From positions 124,001 to 188,000 of the forward strand of contig BLAL01000289.1 in NCBI GenBank assembly GCA_015698045.1: a stretch of DNA of 64,000 bases. The letters are read 5' to 3'. Positions 9,984 through 20,959 of this stretch are shown piece by piece. Made by a program: the position numbers and the translations under genes. The DNA comes from Rhizophagus clarus. Taxonomy: Eukaryota > Glomeromycota > Glomeromycetes > Glomerales > Glomeraceae. The notes beneath the pieces were generated by a model. That model had not been told where the DNA came from. It was given only the letters and a program-made list of their open reading frames with translations, and made no database searches. The stretch's first letter is position 1. Every line of letters begins with the position of its first letter.

Positions 9984-12863
9984 ATGACCTATAAATGTTC
10001 ATATTGTTCATATACTTTTTTGTCAACTTATGCATTAAAACGATATATTTCAGACAAGCATCAATATATTGACGAAGATGAAGAAGTAACCTTTCAATCA
10101 AACATGCCACACGAAGAACCTGATCTCTGGGATGATGATGATAAAGAAGTATCAAAAGTGCCATATCATAAAGAATCCGGTCTCTGGGATGATGATCTTT
10201 CAATGAAAGATGACGAATCTGAATCAAAAATAACATTAGAACAACCCGTAGAATCTCATGAAAATTTACAAATTTCTGAAGAGTCGGATGAGGAAAGTGG
10301 GGAATTTGATGACAACGATGAGTCGGATGAGGAAAGTGGTGAATTTGATGACGACGATAATGAAGATAATGAAGTTGACTTAACATGCTCGTTATCTATC
10401 GATGCTGAAGATTTTTGTGGGACCACACTAGATGATGCAATAAGAGACAAAACACATCCACCTAACACTGAATGGCCGAACAACATTTATCATGAATTCA
10501 TGGAAATTGTTATGGAATATCAATTATCTAATTCTTGCGGTGATAGGATAATTAAGTTAATCAATAAAAGCAGACAAGAGGCCGAAAAAAACCCATTACC
10601 AATAAATACTAAGGAAGGTCGTAGATTTCTTGATGTTAACGAATTTCCTTATATGAAATTCAAAAAAGTCCTTATCACGAAATTCCAGGATAAAGATTAA
10701 TCTTTTTATTATCAACCGATAATTCATGGAATTAAAGTTCTGCTTCTTCAATCCGAAATGAATGAAGAATTTGTTTTTAAGTATAAAAATCACAATACAT
10801 TGATTAAGACTTATGGTGAACAATTCGAAAGTAATTGGTGGTATATCACGGAAAATAAAATTCCTGTCGATAACAAATTATTATCGATAATAATCTACGC
10901 CGATTCCACAACTTGTGATCATCTGGGCAAAACTTCTGAACATCCTATATATATTTCACTTAGAAATATACCAAATTGGCAGCGAAATAAACCTAACGCT
11001 AAAGTACTTGTTGGTTATTTGCCAAAATTGAAAGCAAAAGATAATACTACAAGGAATTCTGAGTCTTTCCAAAGATTACAGAGACTCGTTTTTCAGAGAT
11101 GTCTCCAAATATTATTATCGCTGATAATGAATCAAAATGACATGTATTTAGTTGTTCAAAATAAAATACATCCATTTACACCAAAATTATCGGTTATCCT
11201 TGCTGATATGGCGGAAGCAGGAGCATTTACCACAACATATCTTCCATCAACTTCTAAACGACCATGTTATTATTGCTTGATAAATAACAAAGATCTTAAT
11301 AATATGGCATTATCTCATATTGATTTACGAACTCCAGAAAAGATGAAACTAGCTATTAGTGAGAATCAAGCAAGTGAATTTTCGATTCATAAGGAGTTTA
11401 ATTATTTTTGGAATTTTGACGATTTTAATATTTATGAGACGACTGCTCCAGATCGTATGCATTTACTCAACCTTGAAGTAACAAAGTATCTCATAGAATT
11501 TACTTGTGAATTGTTACACCGAAAGGTCAGCAATAGAGCAGTAAAAGATATGGACCACAGATTGTGCGCAATCCCACGATATCCAGGCTTAATAATATTA
11601 AAAAACGGATTGGAAAATATATTTAAATTTACTGCCAATGATTATCGTAATATAATGAAAGTGATTATTTTCGTTATAGATAATTTATACGATGATTATA
11701 AAGAAGGTGGAATACCATGTAAGAGACTGTGCAACATTTTTCATAAATATTTGGTAATGTATATGAAGTTGCGTCAGGAGTCATTTACGGATACTAAGTT
11801 AACAGAATTAGAGGTAAATATCGATTATTAATTCTAAACCAAATCTTTAATTAGTATTTAATTTCAGTTTTTTAAAAATTTATTACTACTATTACTAGAC
11901 GTTAATAACTGAATTCTGTCAAGAATTTGTAACGATATTTGCCGAATATTCTCCAAGTCGCTGTAAAATACCTAAACTTCACGTACTTCGTTATCATGTA
12001 ATTCTGTCAATTTGACTTTATGGTTCGATGAATGGGATGTCAACAGAAACATATGAAACTTTGTATAAGAAGAGCGTTAAAACTCCATATCGAATGACAA
12101 ATAAAAGAAATTATGTTCCACAAATGTTAACTACGGTAATATTATATGATCTGTTTCGTCATAATCTATTTTAATCGATTAATTTAAATTTGATATGATA
12201 GGTGCGACGTCAATATTTAGCCTTGAAACAAAAAAAACCTACGATAAGGAGATCTAGTGGATTTCGAAATCTTTTATGGGAGTTCAAATTTACTGAAATT
12301 GAAACAACAGTTTCTAAAATAAAACAAGACACCGATATCCATCATCTGTATAAAAAAGGATTTGATAACCTTCATGCAGGTTTTGAAGAGTTTTTGACGG
12401 AAAATGAGTTAGAATATGATTATGAATCTGGGCATTTTAAAATATATTCTAGTGTAGCTGTTGAATCAACTGATATTATCCGAACAGCAGGAACCTTTTA
12501 TGGTAATGAATGGTTCAGTGATGTAGTAGTCTCTTCCGAAGAAACTGCATGGTATGGAAAGGTATGATATGCTTAAAATTTTTTATTAAGATTTTTGTCA
12601 TGATGACATGTTATTAACTGAATTAAATTTAGGCACTTTTATTATTGGAATTTTCTGCAAAAGGTTTAAAAGAGCCAGTAAATCTTGCTTTGTTACGATG
12701 GTATGAAGAAGTACAAGAAGAAGAGATCATATACGACTGTCCAAGATTATGGCTAACTGATCAATATACATGTGTTTACTTAGATTCAGTTGATATGTCA
12801 GTTCACATTATACCAAGAAATAACTGTGAAAATGAATATTTTGTTAATACGTATATTTTTTAA
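9984..12863 (+). pseudogene. Plavaka/KDZ-superfamily transposase, inactivated
   Basis: Exons 9984-11813, 11899-12135, 12202-12561, 12633-12863 stay in one frame (886 codons) except for two in-frame stops: TAA at 10698-10700 and TGA at 12013-12015. The N-terminus is a C2H2-like finger (CSYC...DKH) whose first histidine is tyrosine (KRYISDKH), so zinc binding is doubtful. A Glu/Asp-rich linker with a duplicated ESDEESGEFDD unit follows. The core carries blocks I associate with Plavaka transposases: HPIYISLRNIPNW, then VLVGYLP, then an AEAGAF...CYYCLI segment with a CxxC, then TAPDRMHLL. The C-terminal block is VHIIPR...FVNTYIF. Known KDZ transposons of fungi can carry extra genes. The rest of the frame is still well preserved, so inactivation was recent, or sequencing error explains a stop. 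Confidence 0.8.
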
Positions 12864-12960
12864 GGTGTAAAATAAAATTAGATTAATATTCTTAGTATTC
12901 ATTTGTATATGAGTGTGTTTTATGATTTATTAATGAAACAATAAATAATGGATTTAACTT

Positions 12961-13288
12961 GATTATTTTTGATAATTGTCAATATCGCAAATCATCGTTG
13001 AGATTATTTTCGATAATTGTCAATATCGCAAATTATCAGTGCGATTATTTTCGATAACTGTCAATATTGCAAATTATCAGTGCGATTATTTTCGATAACT
13101 GTCGACATCGCAAATTATCAGTGCGATTATTTTTGATAATTGCCAACATCGCAAATCATCGTTGAGATTATTTTCAATAACTGTTGACATCGCAAATTAT
13201 CAGTTCGATTATTTTCGATAATTGCCAACATCGCAAATCATCGTCGAGATTATTTTTGATAATTGTCAATATCGCAAATTATCAGTAG
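12961..13288. repeat. Eight tandem copies of a 41-bp unit
   Basis: The unit is GATTATTTTCGATAATTGTC followed by AATATCGCAAATTATCAGTGC. Starts fall at 12961 + 41n for eight copies with no indel, ending at 13288. Two variants of the last third alternate (ATCATCGTTGA and ATTATCAGTGC). It forms the right subterminal zone of the large transposon. Confidence 0.9.
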
Positions 13289-13427
13289 AAAAAGTTAAAT
13301 ATCATTGTATAATTGTGAGATAATTATCGAATATTATCACATTATGTTGACCATCGATTTATAAATACAATATTTATCAATAAAGTGATAATTATCGATG
13401 TATATCTTCTGAAAAAATTTCCTGATG

Positions 13428-15690
13428 TTATAAGCTTATACCAACAAATCATGTAATTCAAAGAAACTTAAAAAAATTGTTATTTGTACATTAATAAAAT
13501 CGAATGTTGATTATTTAAACTTTATAATTAATTAATGCTATATTTTTATTGATCAGTTACGGGACATGATTCTAAATGTAATATTTTGTGTAAGAATCTT
13601 CTGACGATATGATGATAATAAACTTCTATAAGAAATTCCCGTTTCTATTCATTTCTATTGTCTATTACTACAAATAATATATCTCAAAACTATCCCATTT
13701 TATACTTTGGCGTTTTTTTATTTGTTTAAAATTATATATTATTAAAAATCTGTCCAATGAATGAAAAAAATAACTGAGGTAGGTTTCTGAAGACCCAACA
13801 CGCGAAACTATCATTAGAATGATTTTTTACTTTTATTATTTTATAATTAGACATGATAAGATAATTAAGATATGGACCATTTTTATTTATGTATTCTTTT
13901 AAGACTCTGAATATAATGTATTTTTAACATAATTGTTAATTGAATATTTGCATATTGAAAACTCATAATGGGCGTCTTCACAAATTGCATGATTAAGGAT
14001 TAGATTAGGATTAAGATTTGGACTAGCTTGAGATTAAGATTAACGTTCAATCTTACTTCACAAAATTAAATTTATTAAAGTATTAAATCGGCCAGAATTT
14101 AGTTAACCATTATAAATTCGACTGAAATTAAGATATTACATTGGAAAAATTCATGATAATTAATTTTTCATTCCTAATCTTACTCAGTGAGCAAGACTGA
14201 AATTACATAAGAAATTTCAATCATGATTAGCTTGAGATTAACCTAGAAGCTGGGCAAATTGATTCTTCTCTTCTTTTTTCAAATAGGATGTAGGGGATAG
14301 GATACATGACAAGGTTTTATATATCGGCCTGAAAATTGTTTATCTGGTCCTTGGCTCCTTTATAGTTTTTATTTTTATTTCTTTATAGTTAGTTTTCTTA
14401 TGTCTTCAGGCGCAATACGCCGTTGGAAATTTGCTCCGGCAAAAGGGAGCTGGGCTTTTTTTAGTTTAGTTATGTGTAGTTTACGTAGATAGTTGTTCGC
14501 TTCACTTTGATTGTTTGTAACACTTGACATGTACTACTTACTTTCAGATAAAATCACTAAGTAAATTATGTAAAATCGGTAAGGCAATATATAATTTAAT
14601 TAATATAATACCGATATAAATTATTTTAATATTACAGCCGTAATTTAAAGGTGATATTATAAAAAACTAAAAAGTGAAACAGTTATTGCGCTACAAGAGT
14701 TTTTTAATTACACGGTAAGAATTTGTACCGGATTATCTCGCAGTATAATTAATTATTGAGTTGTAAGAGTATAAATTTTATTTTCATAAGACGCAATGTA
14801 GATCAATGACAGTATTTAAAGAATAGAATTATGCTACATGAAATGGTAGTTTTAATAAATACTGTAATTAAAATGATGCACGAAATAAAGAAAAAAAGAC
14901 AATTATTTTTGTATATTGACACAAATAGAACAATCACTTCTTAATGGAATAAAGGAGCTTTTCTTACAATATTGTATCACTTGTATGAATAAATATGCGA
15001 TGGGATAAAATAGAGATTAAACTCCAGGTTAAAATATAAGTGATTTAAGTTCTTGTATTACTCAAAATGTTCATTGAGTTCTCAAGAATATCTTAATTGT
15101 TAAGCGCTTTATTCGATTTGTCTAAAAAACAGTATGTTCTAAAATATTAATTAATAATAAAATTTTTTTAATGCTAAGCATCATTAAAATTTATCCTTTT
15201 AGTACTTTAAGCGGTCTTAATAAGTATCTATCGAATATTTATTGTTAGTTAAAGATTTCTCATCAAGTTTTATTGAAGTAAACTACATGTTTTTATTAAA
15301 AAATTGTTTTTTCGCACATTTACAAAAAAATATTTGAATAAATACCGTTTTAACCGTGTCACAAACTATGATGCGATCGGCGTCTAAACTATGACAAAAG
15401 CGACCACGAAGGAAAAGGATTCGTGCATACGGAGCTAGGTGCAAAGATGGCGGCCTCCATGTGGATAAAAATTAAAAATGGCGTCCGCAAGTTGGGTTGG
15501 AGCGTACCTGCAGGTCTAAAATACGTTGCATAAAAGAGGTGAGGTGCTGGAGTGTTTTTCAAGGACTATGTCTGTAGATATTTTCCGAACAGCTAATGTA
15601 TTAAATTGCGGTTAATTACTAGAGTAGCTTGCACAGATTATTAGTATTAGGTGTGGTTCTTGTTGGATGGATGATGTAGATATCGATACC
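13428..15690. other. Spacer of degraded repeats, no gene seen
   Basis: I see no coding region. At 13990-14250 AGATTAAGATTA-like and CTTGAGATTA repeats recur, probably an old MITE. A GC-richer block at about 15370-15560 differs in base composition from its surroundings and may be a transposon fragment, but no domain can be read from it. Confidence 0.4.
14409..14463 (+). other. Two GC hairpins followed by a T-run
   Basis: GGCG-CAATA-CGCC is followed by GCTCC-GGCAAAAG-GGAGC, then TGGGC and a run of seven or more T. The layout resembles the 3' end of a short RNA-polymerase-III-type transcript or the tail of a dispersed repeat. No A/B box could be identified, so this is only a suggestion. Confidence 0.25.
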
Positions 15691-15895
15691 TTGATTTTGA
15701 TGTTGATGAGGACAGGGAGAATGAGATTGTCGATGTTGATGTCGATAAGAACGAGAGAAAGAACGAGACTGACGATGTTGATGATGTCAATGAAGATAAG
15801 AATGGGAGGGAGAACGAATTTGATAACGTTGATAATATCGATGAAGATGAGAATGAGAGGGAGAACAAGTTTGATGACGAGAACGAGTGACGATG
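15690..15895 (+). repeat. Degenerate repeat encoding Asp/Glu/Asn/Arg-rich peptide
   Basis: Units such as GATGTTGATGAGGACAGGGA and variants repeat at 18-42 bp spacing. One forward frame reads VDEDRENE-, DVDKNERKNE-, NEDKNGRENE- and stops at about 15890. No ATG precedes it in frame. It may be a relic of an acidic low-complexity protein tail or just a coding-like minisatellite. Confidence 0.45.
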
Positions 15896-16079
15896 TTGAT
15901 GAGAGAGAGGGGAATATCGAAGGATAAGTTGGATAATATCAAACTATGTTATGTGATGTATAAATTTATATTACTTGAATAAAGAAATGCGCGTTATCCG
16001 TTGAATAAAATAAAAAATAACATAAAATAATCGTCTAAATATTTATAAACGTGATAATTATTCCATAACAGAGATTTAT

Positions 16080-16740
16080 TTCTTAGTTTTCGTAACTTTC
16101 CGTTCGGTGGAGATGACATTGTTGGAGTGACTTCATTGAATTTTCTTTTCAAAATCTGTACTGTATCACTATTATAGTCTAGTGGTATTTTTCACTTCAG
16201 TTTTAATAGTATCTATAACAGATAACAGAAATAATTTAGTATAGATAAATTGAAATAACTAAAAAATGTTTATAAAATGAAGCTTACCATAATTCAAGTA
16301 ATCTCAACATATCCATCTTCATCATACAAATCTGATCTGGATTAGAAGCAACATTAAATCTTCCAAATTCTTCACCGTCTTTCCATATAATTAACATTTT
16401 GATTTCATATTGTTATGATTGACATCCCCTTTTCACATAGCTAGCATGTTCTCCAACAAATATTTCTTCACTGGTACTCCACATCCATGCTAGCAATTAG
16501 TTTATTTATAGCATATGATCAGTACGTAGTTCTTTCTGTATTTAGATGCTTTTACGGGAGATTCCATACTAGAATAAAAATTTCTTTCTTCTCTTACAGT
16601 ATCTTTTCCGCAGGGTGGAGTTTTCCTAATTTGACGTTACATTCGACACATCTTGACCAATGAATGGTTTTAACGATTCCAAAAGAATCAGATACGACCA
16701 TCAGATAGAGGCGTTTTATTAAAGTATGAATCATTTGAAC
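16080..16740 (-). pseudogene. Remnant of an unidentified gene on the minus strand
   Basis: Reading the minus strand from about 16740 down, a coding-like segment contains TIHWSRCVECNVKLGKLHP (with a CxxC) and ends at a good donor. A second segment at about 16490-16290 reads WMWSTSEEIFVGEHASY, then a stop, then LIIWKDGEEFGRFNV, and ends at a GTAAGC donor. The stop and mismatched phases indicate decay. I do not recognise the family. Confidence 0.4.
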
Positions 16741-16759
16741 ATGTATTTTCTTTTTTTGA

Positions 16760-18940
16760 TGGTAAAACTTTCATTAAGTTATATATATACTAATTTTTCT
16801 CATTGAATTTTTTAATTATTATTTCATGGGAAAAATCATAAAAATAATGCGAAAAGTCAATCAGTGGCGTAATTTTTTTGAATTCACCTTAAATTTTTTG
16901 TTAACCAAAGAAATGAAATAATTCGCTTTTGTGAAAATCATCATGATTTTTTTATTGTCGCTGATTATTAACGCATGATTATTTTTTTTTTCATTAGTTT
17001 ATTATACCTTAAAAAAAATTTCGAAAATTTCGCAATGAAATTTTTTTTCATGATTTATTATACTCTGCCAAAATTTGATAAAAGTCATATTGACCTATGA
17101 AAGAAAAACAACATTGTTATACATATAGTTAGCTCAATAAGGAATTGAGCTAAAAAAAAATATTAAAATTAAATAAATTATTATCAAAAATTCAAAATGA
17201 TAATTACAGGATAAAAAAAAAAAAAATGATCTTAAAATATAAGGAGGAGACTATACTCAAATTGAATAATTAGAAAATAAAGAAAGGAAAAAGTAATTTC
17301 TTTCAAACAATATTGGTTTTTCATTCATTTTACCAGATAGACGAAGATAGGTTACCCCTTATTTTAAAGGTAAGACCTCCAAATTTGATTCGGAAAAATG
17401 ATCAAATCTTCTCAGCCCAGCTTGGTTGTTTATAATAAGTCATTAAAGATAATTGATATCCTATACGAGTTAAGAATTTATTTATTCTTTTTTTTTTTTT
17501 TTTTTTTTTTTTTGCTTTTTAACATTATGACTTTGTTGATGCCCACGAATACCATATGAGTAAATTCTGATTTACATATTATTCGACATAAAATTACATC
17601 CATACAATAATGCTGCTTAACTAATAATTTTAGTAACTCTATTTTTCTCAAAATTTTCACGCTTCTTTTTCTTGCCGGTATTTTCCGATGAAGTCTTCTC
17701 TTGAGAGTTCTTTTTACTTTTCGTTTTTGACACCAAGTGATCTCTTAGATGGTATTTTCGAACTCGAAACCTTGGCACCTCGCTTATCCTTCTGAGCAAA
17801 CAAAAACTAACCAATTTTTGGAACATTTAACGTAAAAGGTTATTGCCGGAGGATTTTATTGGCCGAACCAAAGTTTTAAAGTCAGTAGCGCAGGGGATGC
17901 GCAGCTACGTTGGTTACGTGCGTGTCAAGCTGATTAAGCGCTCAAAGTAACTAAAGTTAGTGTTATGCATATCTTCCGGACAGCCATAGACCGCCAGTTG
18001 AAATTTTACGTTCCTTTAACCTCTAATGCCCTGGAAACTAGCGAATGGAAATGTCTCCTGATAAGCGCATCCAACTTCCTGCATCGAAAGCCATTCTTGC
18101 TGCATCCGATAACACTATCCACTGTTACCGTCGTGCATCGTATATTTGAATGTTGCAGGTAAAAGGTTTTTCCTGGTCCGATACTTCGGATATGCCAGTG
18201 ATTTACTTGATTCTTGAAAAAAAATTATTCATATATGAAAACCAATAAGATCATGTACATAAGAGTATAAAAAAATTCAAATCCCGTTTTTAATATCTTA
18301 GATTTATGTAACATAAGTTAAAATTCACGCGAAAAAAATTTATTCATATGAAACCAATAAGATCATGTTACACAAGAGTATAAAAAAAATTCTTAGATTT
18401 TATGTAACTGCAAGTTTAGATAAGGCAGCCGGAAATTAAATTTATTGTTTCATAAGTTAAAATTCACGCGAAAAAAATTTATTCATATGAAAACCAATAA
18501 GTTCTTGTTACACGAGAGTATAATAAACGCGAAAATTCAAATCACTAAGATTGGGTTACACAAGAGTATAATAAACGCGAAAAGCAATATATAAACCGAA
18601 CCGTTCTAATGATTTTCTCATGGATATGAAAAAAAAAATTCGTGCAAAAAAATTAGTATATATATATAGCTTGTCTTTTTGCCAAGAGAGAAGTCGCTGT
18701 CTTCAAGAAATAAATTATACTTTTCTATAAACAACCTACCAGCTCAACCAAAGTTAGTATATATATATATTATAAATATACAATTTATTTAATTTAATAA
18801 AGAAATTTACCAATAATTTTCAGATAAAGCTTATGATTAAAACTTCAATGAAATTCCTCTGCAAGAAAATAATTGTGATTTCACTATTACAAAGAGTAGG
18901 TAATCTCCAATTTTCTGAAGCGAATGATTGCATTTGTACT
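16760..18940. other. Non-coding spacer with T-tract and possible transposon scraps
   Basis: A T23 or longer tract lies near 17489. A GC-richer stretch at 17840-18170 has short open frames in several frames but nothing recognisable. From 18200 to 18600, CACGCGAAAA, ACCAATAAGATCATG and ACACAAGAGTATAA motifs recur irregularly, marking another degenerate tandem repeat. Confidence 0.35.
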
Positions 18941-18942
18941 CT

Positions 18943-19625
18943 AGGGGGTGCCGTTCCTGCCTGGCGCGATGGTGATGATCCTAGTTTGAATAGCTTTGGG
19001 GGGTGCCGCTCCTACCTGATGCGTTAGGTGATGATCCTAATTCGAATAACTTTGGGGGGTGCCGCTCCTACCCAATGTGTTAGGTGATGATCCTAGTTCA
19101 AATGGTTTTGGGGGGTGCCGCTCCTACCTGAAACTTGGGTGATGAGCCTTAGTTCAAATATCTTTGGGGGGTGCCGCTCCTACCTGAAGTGATGGATGAA
19201 GCCCAGTTCAAACAGCTTTAGGGGGTACCACCTAAAGTGACGGATGATGACCCTAGTTCGAACAGCTCTCTGGGGGGTGCCGCTCCTACCCAGAGTGTTG
19301 GGTGATTATCCTAGTTTGAATATCTCTGGGGGGTGCCGCTCCTACCCGGAGAGTTGGGCGATAATCCAAGTTTGAATATCCCTGGGGGGTGCCGCTCCTA
19401 CCCGGGGTGTTAGGCGAATGAACCCGGTTTGAATATCCCTGGGGGGTGCCGTTCCTACCCGGGGTGTTGGATTATGATCCTAGTTCGAATATCTCTAGGG
19501 GGTGCCGTTCCTACCTGGAGTGTTGGTGATGACCCTAGTTCAAACAGCTCTGGGGGGTGCCGTTCCTACCCGGAGATAGGTGATGATCCAAGTTCTGGGG
19601 GGGTGCCGTTCCTACCGGAGTGACA
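18943..19625. repeat. GC-rich minisatellite, about 13 units of roughly 56 bp
   Basis: The core GGGGGGTGCCGCTCCTACC recurs at about 18943, 18998, 19053, 19109, 19166, (19223 truncated), 19273, 19329, 19384, 19441, 19497, 19552 and 19597, with a partial copy at 19649. Between cores the consensus is CGGAGTGTTGGGTGATGATC followed by CTAGTTCGAATATCTCT. It is far richer in G/C than its surroundings. Short open frames across it are by-products of the repeat. Confidence 0.9.
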
Positions 19626-19649
19626 TATGCTCTTTATTTGTACAATTTT

Positions 19650-20950
19650 TGGGGTATTCCTACCTAACTTCAATCTTTCCTTTTTTATAAGGCTGAAAAT
19701 AATGAGGAGCTTTAAAGCCGAGATACTATACAACATTCTAGAAAACATTCTTTTTAAAAACAAGTTACGAGAGGTTTGCGATCAATACTAATATCTTATA
19801 GGTTAATAGCTATATAATGTCAATCTAATAACTTTTTTGTTTTACTGTATTTAGGAAACAGGTTTGAAAACAAACTTGTATAATGGAAATGTAAGTATTG
19901 TAGGAAAGAAGCTTCGACATTCTCTTAAAATTTTGCTGGCATTTCTCCGTAGCTTTTAAATTAATGAACTCAAAATAAGATGATATTAGTGGTTAAGTTT
20001 GGTTAAGTTTCTTAATCTCTCTTCTTTTATTAATTTTAGAGATGAGGGCACCCCATTGACGAACTTAAAAAATTACTTTGAGGTAAAGAGCGTTGGTGTT
20101 TATTTACGGGATAGGACGAAAAACTCCTCCTTGATGCGATTGAAATTCTACTAGTTAAGGGTATATCTTTCAATAAGTTTTCTTAAATAATAATTACAAT
20201 AAACGTAATTTTTCGCAGTTCAGGTTTTTTGTTTAAAAAAATGATTTATAGTATTTAAATACATAATATTTAAATTAAACTAACTAAATTATTAATTTAA
20301 AAATTATTATAGGAGGCATAAGTTTATTTTTTGACTATCACTACAGTATAATGCATACGACTTATAAGTTTACATTAAAATTGACAAATTTCAAACTTCC
20401 ATAACTCTAATTCATTCTCACTATTTACGTTTTAAATTCGCGAAAATATCCAAAATAGCTGTCTTTTTCATGTAACACCTTTATTTTTTCCAAAGAAGGC
20501 TATCCGCGTTTATAACCAGCCTTCTTAGTTAATCCTTAATAATAAAACTTTTTTACTTGTTTTTTAAAAAATCAAGTGTTACGTTATTCTTTTTAAAGTT
20601 ATCATGGATTTATCGAATTTTTAAGATTTCGGGGAAAATGCATCTCATATCAAGGTGTGCCCGTCAGCTCTCAAGCTGAAAAATTAATGGCAAAGAGAAT
20701 AATGCTCTTACTGTCATTTGAAATATCCAAAAAAAATTCCGGTTGACCCATTAACTGGCGGAATTTCAAAAAAATGAATTTTTTAATACTTTACACATGT
20801 TTTGATTTAATTATACGCAGTACGCTTATGTATTTCGTGCTATAATACAATTGTTTCTAAAGGAACGATTATTGCCTTTAAAGCACAATACATATACTAT
20901 TAAAACATTATACAATGATTTCACTCAAAATTGAAAAGAAATAAATTAAC
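19650..20950. other. Spacer, nothing supported
   Basis: A/T-rich with no convincing coding region or repeat. The last 300 bases are probably the 3' flank of the minus-strand MYND gene. Confidence 0.4.
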
Positions 20951-20959
20951 AAGAAATAT

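Larger units (their letters stand above)
5599..13427 (+). mobile_element. Putative 7.8-kb Plavaka/KDZ-type DNA transposon with cargo gene
   Basis: CATCAGGAAATTTTTT at 5599-5614 is perfectly inverted at 13412-13427. Similarity continues inward (GATATATATCGAT versus GATATACATCGAT). Both subterminal zones are rich in ATCGAT-type repeats: a roughly 127-bp repeat on the left and 41-bp repeats on the right, as large fungal DNA transposons often have. Inside are a Plavaka-type transposase pseudogene and a divergently transcribed unknown gene, plus a nested hAT MITE. No clean target duplication is visible: AAGCTT occurs just outside both ends (TTAAGCTT left, TTATAAGCTT right), but because it is palindromic it does not discriminate. 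The boundaries are therefore inference. The element is probably dead, since the transposase has two stop codons. Confidence 0.65.

Noticed and set aside
13990-14050. Telomere-like TTAGGATTAG...
   Set aside because: Units are irregular (GATTAAG, GATTAGG) and few. There is no TTAGGG array, and the site is internal.
15667-15927. Met/Arg-rich 86-codon forward frame
   Set aside because: An off-frame reading of the Asp/Glu/Asn repeat. The alternative frame is more protein-like but lacks a start.
17478-17826. Minus-strand frames of 60 and 69 codons
   Set aside because: Lys-rich or T-tract-derived; no splice partners or recognisable motif.
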